Assembly (NCBI GenBank): GCA_922989275.2
Contig: OV277857.1
Coordinates: forward strand, 47,779,083 to 47,843,082
Origin: Gari tellinella
Lineage: Eukaryota; Mollusca; Bivalvia; Cardiida; Psammobiidae
Length of the DNA stretch: 64,000 nt
Direction: 5' to 3'
The notes under the pieces were generated by a model. That model did no database searches. It was given only the letters and a program-made list of their open reading frames with translations, and was not told where the DNA came from. A program made the translations under genes and the position numbers. Of the stretch, positions 54,291 through 64,000 are shown in pieces (the first letter of the stretch is position 1; each line of letters starts with the position of its first letter).

Positions 54291-54504
54291 TTAGGACCAC
54301 TAAAACAATGGCTTTCCTTGTTGCAAGAGTAATTAATACTTTTCTTATTTAAGCAAAACCGACGTATTTTCTACAAATAATGCCTAAAACATGACTGCAA
54401 ATAATAGACAAAACAAAATTTTCAACAGAGCTTTAATAAATATCGACATTGTCTACAAACTTTACGGACACACCTCATACTTTAGTTTTTGTTTTTTGGT
54501 AATC

Positions 54505-54693
54505 CGACAGGTTATACATACCAACTGCTTTGATGACCCCGACCTCCTATTACGTTTATTGTCTTCTCGGAGTGTCTCTATAAGCGACATGGTTACATCT
54601 GCAATAAAAGGGGGAAACCACAAGTGCTTGGACAAACTTGGAGAAGCTTACAAACATTTCCAAAAGTACTCGGCATTTACCAGTACTTCATAA
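54505..54693 (+). CDS. Possible terminal exon, ankyrin-like
   Basis: A good acceptor (TTTAGTTTTTGTTTTTTGGT ... CCGACAG|GTTATAC) precedes an open stretch to TAA at 54691-54693. The peptide includes HTNCFDDPDLLLRLLSS and DMVTSAIKGGNHKCLDKLGE. The second resembles an ankyrin helix pair (AxxxGxxxCLxxL). Composition is less AT-rich than its surroundings. No partner exon is found, so the gene, if real, starts elsewhere. Weak call. Confidence 0.35.
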   Translation, partial: RQVIHTNCFDDPDLLLRLLSSRSVSISDMVTSAIKGGNHKCLDKLGEAYKHFQKYSAFTSTS

Positions 54694-54764
54694 GTTCAAT
54701 ACTTATAGGAGTTGCAATCCAGTTTTGAGCTTAAATGAGTGAATATTGTTATTCAAAACTAGAG

Positions 54765-55555
54765 CTATCACTAAAGGTGATTGATACCCCCACTCCAAAC
54801 TGACCTGTCACAAACACCACAATGACATGTAGAAAGAATAATACATGTACATGCATATGTCTGTCAAATTTTATACAAGAGTTCCAACAATTGAAGAAAA
54901 GTCTCACAATACAACACTGATAATGTGTACCACATTTGAAGATAATATCGTGAATAGTTTTCAAGAAAATGGCATGTTCATAGAAAATAGATCAAAATTT
55001 CAAGTTAAAATGGGGCATAATTCTGTCATTTGTTGGCAAGAGTTATGTAACTTCAAGTACAGTCTGTAAACATCACACTTATAATGTGTACCAAGTTTGA
55101 AGACAATGTCATAAATAGTTTTCAAGAAAATGACATGTCCAAAGAATAAATGCATATTAAGGAGCAAAATTTAAACTTATAAAGGGGCATAATTCTGTAA
55201 CATTTTGTGCAAGAGTTGTCAAACTTAATGAAAAGTCTTACAATACAACACTTATAATGTGTTCTAAGTTTAAAGACAATATCATGAATAGTTCTCAATT
55301 TAAAGACCAAAAAAAAATCAAGTTAAAAATTAAGGGGCATAATTCTGTCAAATTTGATGCAAGAGTTATAAAACCTGTCAATGAGTGTCCCCCCAAATAA
55401 CACTGATCATGTATACCAAGTTTGAAGATCGTATCATAAACAGTTTTCAAGAAAAAGGCATATGTCACGAAAAATGCGACGGACCGAAGGAAGGACGAAC
55501 GGACAACATGATTACTATATAGCCCCCCAACACCAGTGGTGTGGGGGCATAATTA
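54765..55555. repeat. Tandem ~150-bp repeat element (GGGGCATAATTCTGTCA)
   Basis: Units share TTTGAAGACAATATCATGAA, TAGTTTTCAAGAAAATGACA and GGGGCATAATTCTGTCA, with four copies between 54880 and 55480. The block starts CTAGAGCTATCACTAAAGGT and ends GGTGTGGGGGCATAATTAC. It is a dispersed repeat, not a gene. Confidence 0.75.
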
Positions 55556-55599
55556 CATAAATCTTAGTTCTATTATAAAGTGGCAATTCCATGTCTCAA

Positions 55600-56515
55600 A
55601 CAACAAGAGCCCCATGAGGCATATTTCGCTCACCTGAGAATAGTTGAAAAATTTAGATAATGATTTATGTCCAGGACTGACCTAGATATGCAACAGCCCG
55701 GAACAATTTAAACAAAATATGTGAAGTATATTTAAAAGTGTTTCCATACAGAATATAAAAGCTCTGGCCATATTAGTGTCAGAGAAGAAGACGTTTGAAA
55801 TGTTCGCTATATAACTCTATGTAAAACGGTGACCCCCGGGGCGGTGCCAATTTTGACACCAGGGGCAGAATTTGAACAAACTGGATAGAGGACCTGTAGG
55901 CAATGATATGTGCCAAATATCTAAGCTCTGGCCCTTGTAGTTTCAGACAAGAAGAATTTTTAAGTTTTGATTGAAAATAATCTATTTTAAGCTCCTGTGA
56001 CCTAGTTATGCAATGGAACAGAACCATTTGGACAATATAGGTAAAGTACCTCTAGATGTGTCAACATGCCAAATTTTAAAGCTCTTGCTACATCAGTTTC
56101 AAAGAAGTTGTTTGAAAATTTCAATAAATAGATAAATTTGTGACACCCGGCGCAGGGTCATTTTTGACCACAGGGACATAATTTGAAAACTCTTGATACA
56201 GGGCCTGTACATGATGCTTTGTGCCAAATAAGCTCAGGGTACTGTTGTTTCAGACAAGAAGATTTTGAAAGTTTTCATTGAAATCTATTTTTAGCTCTTG
56301 TGACCTAGATATACAACAGACCATAACTTTTTGAAGAACTATGCAAGAGGACCATATAAGTATCATTCCTGCTAAGTTTGGTAAATGTCAATTCAGTAGT
56401 TTAGGAGGAGATGTCATTTAAATAAATTGTTGACGACGAACAGATGAACGAACGGCGACGGACACAGGACTATCAAAATAACTCACCTTGGCACTTTGTA
56501 TCAGGTGAGCTAAAA
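55600..56515. mobile_element. GCTCACCTG-ended repeat element, copy 1
   Basis: Starts ACAAGAGCCCCATGAGGCAT then TCGCTCACCTGA, and ends CAGGTGAGCTAAAA. The interior is a ~330-bp tandem (GTGACCCCCGGGGCGG, then AGCTCCTGTGACCTAG). It is the same family as 58862-60668. Confidence 0.75.
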
Positions 56516-56714
56516 ACTGGAAACGACAACAAGAATATGTCCTGAATAAGTAAAGTGGGGCCATAGAAATAACATTTTTCATTCCAAATTCATAGCTAAC
56601 TTACCTAGACTTGCATAATGCAATTAACATTCAATATATAATTTAGATATTCAGAGGGGGACCTAATGTCCACCCCAAATATTGGCTTCAAAAGTGCTGT
56701 TAACCTATATATAC

Positions 56715-56894
56715 CTGCATTTTGTAGAGATCCTGTGGAGGTTGGGGTTACTGATGGTGGCCATATCTCATCATCCAAAAGGATCATGACGAGTTCCCCA
56801 GGGACTGTCCAAAGAAATTCTGAATCCACTTCGGTACCATCCGTTGCAAGAACAAATCTCAAATTTTCTTGATTCAGATGAAACTTCTCCTGAC
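56715..56894 (-). CDS. CIDE-N domain protein, exon B
   Basis: Acceptor TTTTGTCTACAG|GTCAGG and donor AATGCAG|GTATAT, 180 nt. It reads QEKFHLNQENLRFVLATDGT then EVDSEFLWTVPGELVMILLD. This is the second half of a CIDE-N (CAD) domain, with the LxxDGTEVDxxxF ... LPxxxxxxLL pattern of DFF40/DFF45 and CIDE proteins. The two leading bases complete Cys with exon A. CIDE-N domains mediate homo- and hetero-dimerisation of the caspase-activated DNase, its inhibitor, and lipid-droplet CIDE proteins. Which of these this gene encodes cannot be decided, because the downstream domain is not seen; the next exon would lie below 56715. Confidence 0.8.
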
Positions 56895-57815
56895 CTGTAG
56901 ACAAAAACAAGAGCATACATATTAATTTTATCGAGTCAGACATTTGATTGGTTGCAGATTACAATCTTAAGACCTGAAATATTCACTATTTCATATTTGC
57001 AAGGACCTTACAAATTATACACTTCATGCAATATGTCTTGGTACATCACTAATTGTTAAATAATAATTGAAAACAATTACTTGTACTGTAAGAGAAAATA
57101 TGTTAACACTAAAGAAAAGAAAATATTTTCTGGAATCATGCATCTGTGTTTCCAATCTTTTTGTACAAATATTTTGTGTAATGTCACACAAGTGTCAAAC
57201 AAGAGGGCCATGAAGCCCTGAAGCACTCAACCTAGAAATGAGATTATTCTAAGAATAATAATTATAATAATAATAATAATAGAACTGTACATCATGGTTG
57301 TCTCCAAAAGCTTTTTGAACCATTTGACCTACTTATTATGACCTGACATGAATTTTTTTTATATATGTAATCTAGATAAATGTATAGTAAGGGGATCATA
57401 CAAAGAAGTATAAAGGAGGTTTGGGCTAAAAATGAAAGTTGAGAAGCCTTTTCTATGATTTGACCTAATGAACTCCCTTTTGACCTGATGTAACTCATAT
57501 TCATAGATTGCCCAGATTTTGCCTAGGTGATTATTTTGAGCGAGTTGAATAAAATTGGACTTAAAACATGGACACTAAAGTGTTCAGAGGTCTTTTTATG
57601 ATTTTACCTACTGACTCCAAAGCGAATCGAAACCAAATGGTGTATTTGCAAAAATAAAATAAAATACTTAAATAAAAGTAAATGCATCGCATTATCGTGC
57701 ATCTGGAATTAAACAAGATGGCCTTGAAGGGCCTGATATTGCGTACCTTGTGTTGTGAAACATGATAGCTTTAAGTTTAATCACCCGTTTTAATCTAAAT
57801 CCATTTGCATTTGGA

Positions 57816-58020
57816 GACAGACCTCTTCTAAAGACATATGCTCCTATTTGAGGCAGACCAGTCTTCTGTGGACTTGCTCCTATTTGGAGCAGACCACTTA
57901 ATCTGTGGACTAGATCCTGTTTGAAACAGACCACTTCTGGGGACTTGCTTCTTCTTGAAGCAGACCATTTCCCGGGACTTGTTTCTATTTGAAGCAGACC
58001 TCTTCTAGGGACTTGCTACT
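57816..58020. repeat. ~36-bp minisatellite
   Basis: About six units of the form GCAGACCNCTTCTGGGGACT then TGCTCCTATTTGAA, diverged and 33-38 bp long. Confidence 0.8.
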
Positions 58021-58861
58021 CAATTTAACCCATTACCCAACAGCCTGTTTCTCATTTTGAAGACAGATGACCACTTAAAGCAGTTTGAAAGTAAAACATA
58101 ATGCGCATTAAGGCGCATTCAAGAGCTTTTTAACTTCTATAATATAGGTCAATTTTAGGTCACTTCCAATTGCATAAAGCCTCTTTTTCCCCCAAACTTG
58201 GTGTAAGAAATTACCAAAAAATAGTGTGTTTTTTTTAATTATTAAGAATATGATTCTCTGTAAATCAATTTCACACCTTTAGTACATAAAATTACTTAAA
58301 TTACAAGTGCCCTATTCAATTACCAGTCAAGCTTTAGGGTTAAATAATTTTATTTTCTGGTATTCAATTAATGCATCTGACTATTTCTTGTAAGTAATAG
58401 TATGTACACTTCCAGAGAAGTAGACAAGCAGAGTGTCCGAGTATTTACCCTGTCCCAATTGAAATTGGTGAAATACCCATTTATTTCAAAACTAATGGGT
58501 GACAGTACCCAACAAAAGCAAAAGGAAACCCAATTATTTGAAAGTGATTGGGTAAAAACCAAACAGATACTCAATTGCTTTTTAATTTCATCGACTTATA
58601 AACTAAACTTTTACTTTAGTCGAAGGTGTGTAAACAAAAGTTGCATATAGAACTATGTAGTAAGGTAAACACTGAAAATCATTTAAGACAGTTAACAACA
58701 ACAACCTGAATGCACTGTTGAAAGGACAAGGATAAGAAATCCAAGTTTGTTTTCCTACCGATACCCAATTATATTAAAAATCAAGGGGTAATCGACTGTG
58801 GATACCAAAATGAATTAGAAAACATGGGGTTGTGGTCAATGCAATACCCGATGGTATTTTT

Positions 58862-60668
58862 TAAACAAGAACCGTATACAGCCCTAAATCGGTCACATGG
58901 AGCCATTGATGTAAATGCAATATATCTTGGAAAGCAGAGAAATTATGACAATATGATTGTGCCATTTGCTGATTGGAAAATTGATGCTGATTGTCAAATA
59001 GCTAAGCTCAGGGTACTGTGGTTTCAGAATTTTTTTTTTAAGTTTTTATTGAAAAAATCTATATTTAGCTCCTGTGACCTAGTTATGCAACATACCAGAA
59101 ACATTTGAACAATATTGGTAAAGTACCTCTAGAAGTTACACCATGCCAAATATCAAAGCTCTAGCCATATTAGTTTCAAAGATGAAGAGGTTTGAAGATT
59201 TCACAATATAACTCTATGAAAATGTGTGACCCCCGGGGTGGGGCCATTTGTGACCCCAGGGACATAATTTGAACAAATAAATACGAAAGAAGACTCAAGA
59301 AGGAAACGCAACACAAACAATACACCCATCTCTAAAGCAGAACACACACACAGCCATACCATAACCAACACACACACACACACACACACGCAATACCATT
59401 CCTTCATCTACACACTAAATAGAAAACAACACGCAAGACAAACATAAAGCTAAGTGAACATCGGAGCCCGCCTTGGTACGGTTAGTAGCAATCAATAATC
59501 AATTATAAATTAATTAATTATTAACAACCACTGGGGGGTTAAACCTGGGTTTAGGGGCGCCCAACCTCACACTTATCTCCTATATTCACCTATAAAGACG
59601 AACAGTGTACATAAAATATAAACCCTGTTCCACAACCTTACAATCAAAAAGACCGCCAGCACAGTAAGTAAATACATGTAAAACATCTAACAAAATTCTA
59701 ATCTTGATACAGGACCTGAAGATGATGCTTAGTGCCAAATATCTAAGCTCAGGTACTGTGGTTTCAGAGAAGAAGATTTTTTGAGTTTTTATTGAAAAAA
59801 TCCATTTTTAGCTCCTGCGACCTAGATATGCAACGGACCTAAACCATTTGAACAATATTGGTAAAGTACCTCTACAAGTTACACCATGCCAAATATCAAA
59901 ACTCTAGCCACAATAGTTTCAGAGATGAAGATGTTTGAAAATTTCGCTATATATAACGCTATGTAAATCTGGAACCCCCGGGACGGGTTCATTTTTTATC
60001 CCAGGGACATAGTTTCAACAATCTTGATAGAGGACCTGTAGATGATACTTTGTGCAAAATATCTAAGCTCAGTGTACTTTGGTTTCAGAAAAGAAGATTT
60101 TTTAAGTTTTAATTGAAAAAAACTATTTTTAGCTCCTGTGACCTAGATAATTTATGCAACGGACTTGAAACATTTCAACAATATTGGTAAAGTACTTCTA
60201 GAAGTTACACCACCCCAAATATCAAAGCTCTAGCCATATTAGTTTCAGACATGAAAAGGTTTGAAGATTTCGCTATATAACTCAATGTAAATTTGTGACC
60301 CCCGGGGTCGGGCCATTTTTAACCCCAGGGACATAATTTGAATAATCTTGATAGAGGACCTATAGATGATGCTTTGTGCCAAATATCTAAGCTCAGGGTA
60401 TTGCGGTTTCAGACAAGAAGATTTTTTAAGTTTTTATTGAAATAATCTATTTTTAGCTCCTGTGACCTAAATATACAATGGACAGGAACAATTTGAACAA
60501 CTTTGAAATAGGACCATATAAGGATCATTTCTGCCAAGTTTGATAAAAATCCATCCAGTAGTTTAGGAGGAGATGTCGTTTAAAGAAAATGTTGACGTTG
60601 GACGGACGAAGACGGACACAGCACGATCACAATAGCTCACCCTGAGCACTTTGTGCTCTGTTGAGCTA
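58862..60668. mobile_element. GCTCACCTG-type repeat element, copy 2, with nested insertion
   Basis: Starts AACAAGAACCGTATACAGCC then AATCGGTCAC, and ends CACTTTGTGCTCTGTTGAGC. The interior is a ~335-bp tandem with GTGACCCCCGGGGnGGGnCC at about 59225, 59965 and 60295. A retroelement fragment (59277-59699) interrupts one unit between GAACAA and TCTTGAT. Confidence 0.75.
59277..59699 (-). mobile_element. Retroelement 3' fragment nested in repeat
   Basis: Reverse-complement copy of about 6049-6463: GGGCGCCCAACCTCACACTT, AATTAATTAATTATTAACAA, AC microsatellite, ending ATAAATACGAAAG. The host repeat resumes with AATCTTGATACAGG, so the insertion is clean and strongly 5'-truncated. Confidence 0.85.
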
Positions 60669-60714
60669 AACAACTTGAAACAAACCATGAATAGGTAAAC
60701 TTTCCATCAGTGTC

Positions 60715-60896
60715 AAATACCGGAGGTGGAAAGCGTGCTGTCCTGTGCGGTGAAAATTCACCAGAATGTGCATGTATAGTCATTTTAGATTAGTCGGAGT
60801 CCATTATGAAATGTGTGCATATTTTATGAAACGTCACTAAAACCTCGCTCAAAACGGCCCTAAAGTATGTTATTTTTAGTTTCTATTTTTGTTAAG
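60715..60896. repeat. Dispersed repeat, inverted copy of 45659-45836
   Basis: AAATACCGGAGGTGGAAAGC ... AAACCTCGCTCAAAACGGCC ... TTTCTATTTTTGTTAA. Same unknown element as the 45.7-kb copy. Confidence 0.65.
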
Positions 60897-61171
60897 TATA
60901 CCATACCATTATTTATCATATGTACCGGTTCAAGTCAATAATGGCAATGTGATACTTTTGCTGAGTGATCATTAAAATATGTTGCTGCATAGCTCAACAT
61001 AACAATGATAATAATATTTAAGGTAAGTTTGGTATCATTTAGTCTTTGTTGCAAAATACTTCTCTATGTAAATGTTTAATGGTGTCAGATGATCTGTATT
61101 TGTACAAATAATAAATCTTTGCATAATGGATAATTTTTGTCATCTGCAGCAATTGTCCTTTGCTACTATTC

Positions 61172-62117
61172 TAAACAAGAGCCGCATGCGCCCCTAAATC
61201 GCTCACCTGATACCCATGTTTACGGTCATGGTAATGGACCAGTAATGATAAAATTCCACTATAAGCCATGAACCGGTAAATTAACCCCCACCCACAGGCA
61301 GCCATGTTGTTTGAACTAGGAAGATTCTTTGAAGAAAACTTGCAAAGAGTAAAAATATTCTTAAATCAGACCAATAGTTTCAGAGAAAAAGATTTTTGAA
61401 AAATTTATATACATATATATATAAGGAAAACTTGCCCCACCAACTGGCAGCCATGATTTCTAAGATATCAAAATCATTTTAAGAAATCTGGTAGGTCACC
61501 CATGGATCATTTGTGTAAAATTATTTTCAATATGGACCAGCAGTTTCACAGAAGAAGATTTTAAAGTCATACAGTATCATAAGGAAAACGTGCCCCCACT
61601 AACTGGCGGCCATGTTTTTAAAGATATCAAAGTTATTTTAAGAAATCTGGTAGAGGGTCACCCATGGATCACTTGTGTGAAATTGTTTTCAAATTGGATC
61701 TGTGGTTTTAGACAAGAAGATTTTTAAAGTTTTCACTATATAGCTATATAAGGAAAATCTGCCCCACCCACTGGCGGCCATGTTTTTTAAGATAGGAACA
61801 TTATTTTAAGAAGTCTTATAGAGGGTCACCAATGGCACATTTGTGTAAAAATATTTTCAATTCAGACCAGTAGTTTGTGACAAGAAGATTTTTTAAAAAA
61901 ATTCAATTGGTTGCCATGGCAACCACAATTTCAATTGGATGACCTATATTTCAAGAAATCTTAGAGAGTACCCTACAAGGAACAATCCTAGGAAGTTTTA
62001 ATGAAATTGACCCAGTAGTTTCCAAGCAGAAGATCTTTAAAGAAAAAGTTGACGACACACGATGGACACAGGGCGATCACAATAGCTCACCTTGGCGCTT
62101 CGTGCCAGTGAGCTAAA
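61172..62117. mobile_element. GCTCACCTG-ended repeat element, copy 3
   Basis: Starts ACAAGAGCCGCATGCGCCCC then AATCGCTCACCTGA, and ends CGTGCCAGTGAGCTAAAAA. The interior has three to four ~160-bp units with CTGGCGGCCATGTTTTTnAA and GGGTCACCCATGGATCA. The ends are as in copies 1 and 2 but the interior tandem family is different. Confidence 0.75.
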
Positions 62118-62149
62118 AATAGAATGTTCAATCTAATTTCTTTTGAAAT

Positions 62150-62235
62150 TCAGGGTCAGAGTGTCAAACAGCTTGGATCCTGATGAGAAGCCGCGTTTCG
62201 TAGCACCTCATCAGGATCCAAATTATTTGATATCA
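62150..62235. repeat. Isolated hairpin remnant
   Basis: CAAACAGCTTGGATCCTGAT ... ATCAGGATCCAAATTATTTG, with an unpaired AAGCCGCGTTTCGTAGCACC centre. A decayed member of the GATCAGACGCC hairpin group. Confidence 0.65.
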
Positions 62236-62480
62236 CTGTGGCAGTCATATCCACAGGTGCTAAAGGGGGTTACAGGAAGAATAATAATTTATTCATTAAA
62301 CAGTCTCAATCAATTTAAGACTGTTTCAGTTTTCTGGTGTAGTTTGGGCTTTACAAATATCATTAATCCAGAACTTGGGCAAGATAGTATTCTTTAAACA
62401 GAGACATAAAAAAACATGTAAGTATAATATGTCTAGTAATAGTAAAAACATTTACTTATTCTTTTAATTGCATTACTTAC

Positions 62481-62580
62481 ACTTTCCTTTAAACTCTACA
62501 AACGTCCTGGCCACAATGCCAACCTTTCTGCTTTGATCTGCATTACAAACTTTAAAAGCTTGATAGGATTCTTCAGATTT
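62481..62580 (-). CDS. CIDE-N domain protein, exon A
   Basis: Acceptor CTTTGCAG|AAATCTG and donor AAAGT|GTAAGT, 100 nt. It reads KSEESYQAFKVCNADQSRKV then GIVARTFVEFKGK, the first half of a CIDE-N domain (basic strand, SRKxGIxAxxxxE turn). The last base starts the Cys codon completed in exon B; together the exons give 93 residues covering nearly the whole domain. Upstream exons (higher coordinates) are not recognised in the window. The start codon is not visible, so the CIDE-N domain need not be at the very N-terminus. Confidence 0.78.
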
Positions 62581-63217
62581 CTGCAAAGGTAAGGATCTTA
62601 TGTATTAAAAGCATTCATTCACATTCATGAAGTATGTATCAGTAACGTACAGTACACTGTCAAACCTGTTTTTAGAGATACAGTTTCACAGAAAACTAAG
62701 TTTCACACCTCAAAGGTCTTCTTTAAATTCAGGTGAACATTTTTCAGGGTATTTAGGCCAATTAAAACAAGAGGGCCTGAAGCCCCTGATATCACTCACC
62801 ATTTGTAATGAAGCCTGATAGCTTAATTTCACCCGATTTCTTATAAATCCATTCAAGTTTGTCAACCTAATGTAGTATAGTAGAGTTACTGAGTACATCA
62901 AAGGCAGATAACTAGAGTATATCAAGGGCAGGAAACTATTGCCACAATGATTACATTTCAACAATAATTGCACTCCTTTGAGAATGTTACATAGCTACAT
63001 CCTTTGTGTACAAGTATAATCAAATCCATTGAAAACTGTAGTTGCAAGAGTGAAAACGCTGTAAAATATGGCATTTTCAGCAATTCAAAGGTAGATATCT
63101 CTTGATCTATTTGTCAGATTCCAACCATAACCACCCTTTTTCGAACTCTTATGGTCATATACAATCTGGTCATATACAATCTGGTTTGTTAACACAAACC
63201 AAGTTACCTCCCTTGAG
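62581..63217. other. Upstream of CIDE-N exon A, no gene seen
   Basis: Contains an ACAAGAGGGCCTGAAGCCCC repeat start (62769) and the short direct repeat GGTCATATACAATCT (63151 and 63165). No exon is recognised. Confidence 0.4.
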
Positions 63218-63907
63218 TTCAACTTTAAAATGCCGTGAACTCTAAATAATACCACAAGTCAACCCTGTAATAATGGACCATTGAATGAGGTAGCCTTAAG
63301 ATCTTTAAAGACGTGTGACTGCTTAATGCATGACAAAAGCAGTAAAAACACTGTTGATTGTATACAGGCCTGGTGACAGCTTAAAGGAAGGTGTCAGTAA
63401 ACCAGAAACTTCCTAAAGGAGCTTTCTGTTTAACTGTCACCTCCCTTTAAGCAGTCATCTGTTGCAAAACGCCAAATAATTAACAAAATTTAGTGGTCGT
63501 AATATAGAGGTTTTACTGTGATGCATAAAAGCTCTTATAGGATATAGTATCTTTTAGCATCTTTAATTGACCTCACAAAGTTTAGTTGTCACATCTTGTC
63601 TATGTTTGAATCTGATATTATTCATTATTACATTTTTGACTAAACATAGTCTGTCCATTGAGCACTAAGTTATGGATTGTCTAGTCAATAAAAGCAGACA
63701 CTTTATTTTTAAAAAAAAGTTTTGAAGCAAGAGGGAATAGGACCTATTACATGTGGATTGCTAGACAATCACTCTAATACGCTAACAAAAAATACATTGA
63801 AGCTTATCAAACTGTTCTATATGTAAGCGTGTGCAAAAAAGATCATGTGAAAGTCATCAGTATTTCTGGAACTTGAGATGCGGGCTGTCCTCTGTCGAAC
63901 CACCTTA
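63218..63907. mobile_element. TTAAGGTGGTTCG element with tRNA-like segment, copy 2 (3' part)
   Basis: Parallel to 26706-27262: GAGTTCAACTTTAAAATGCC at 63218, a decayed tRNA-like stretch at 63717-63790, and end TCGAACCACCTTAA. The central hairpin differs from copy 1 (AAACTTCCTAAAGGAGCTTT against GATCCTTTAGGATC), and the left half is missing. Confidence 0.75.
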
Positions 63908-64000
63908 AGGCTAGATTATGTCATGCTTTTACACATTAAATAAGAATTCATTTCTATTAGATAAAATATTTTAAAATTAATTTTGATTATAAGAAATTAA

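Larger units (their letters stand above)
56895..62480. other. CIDE-N gene intron
   Basis: A 5.6-kb intron splitting the CIDE-N domain, phase 1. It contains an ATA-type microsatellite (57249-57281), ACAAGAGGGCCATGAAGCCC-type repeat starts (57198 and 57710), the minisatellite at 57816-58020, a TTAACCCATTACCC-type hairpin remnant (58026-58120), and two GCTCACCTG-ended elements. Confidence 0.7.

Overview
This is eukaryotic, repeat-dense DNA. Genes are split by GT..AG introns of 1 to 8.5 kb, and several families of hairpin-forming MITEs, non-LTR elements and microsatellites fill the introns. The gene content (acyl-CoA thioesterase of the ACOT/BAAT type, claudin-like tetraspan protein, CIDE-N protein) and the ACATGTACATGTA-rich, GCTCACCTG-ended and GGGGCCCGTTTCAT-type repeats suggest a marine or freshwater mollusc, most likely a bivalve. 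The bivalve assignment is inference from repeat style and was not searched.

Four protein-coding loci can be supported. (1) Gene A, + strand, 1413-17398: the last five exons of an ACOT/BAAT-type acyl-CoA thioesterase, with Ser nucleophile, Asp and His visible. The coding frame runs without a break through all five exons, and its C-terminus and stop codon come from a MITE. (2) A claudin/PMP22-like four-pass membrane protein, - strand, three exons between 34741 and 24981, 300 aa, apparently complete. (3) Gene B, + strand, 43266-51502: the N-terminal exons of a second ACOT/BAAT paralogue. Exon 1 is split by a MITE and exon 2 runs into a stop, so this looks like a pseudogene. (4) A CIDE-N domain gene (DFF/CIDE type), - strand, two exons at 62580-62481 and 56894-56715, continuing beyond what can be recognised. 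A possible ankyrin-like terminal exon lies at 54505-54693.

Layout: 1-17.4 kb holds gene A with introns packed with repeats, including a 5.2-kb foldback-like element (4564-9747), a 5'-truncated reverse-transcriptase element, a 150-bp higher-order tandem array, and a CCGG-rich element flanked by a TTAA(A) duplication. 19.4-24.6 kb holds a CR1/L2-type LINE bounded by 23-bp inverted repeats. 25-34.7 kb is the claudin-like gene. 35-43 kb is intergenic, mostly hairpin MITEs. 43-51.5 kb is gene B plus a second foldback-like element (47989-50132). 51.6-54.3 kb is a complex of inverted and tandem repeats with G tracts. 54.7-64 kb holds the CIDE-N gene embedded in GCTCACCTG-ended repeats.

The most notable structural theme is one perfect palindromic core (around TTTGGAnCCTGATCAGACGC) sitting at the centre of MITEs that have different terminal inverted repeats, with symmetrical changes in both arms. 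The second theme is a pair of foldback-like elements whose ends are arrays of short AGTCATT-type motifs.
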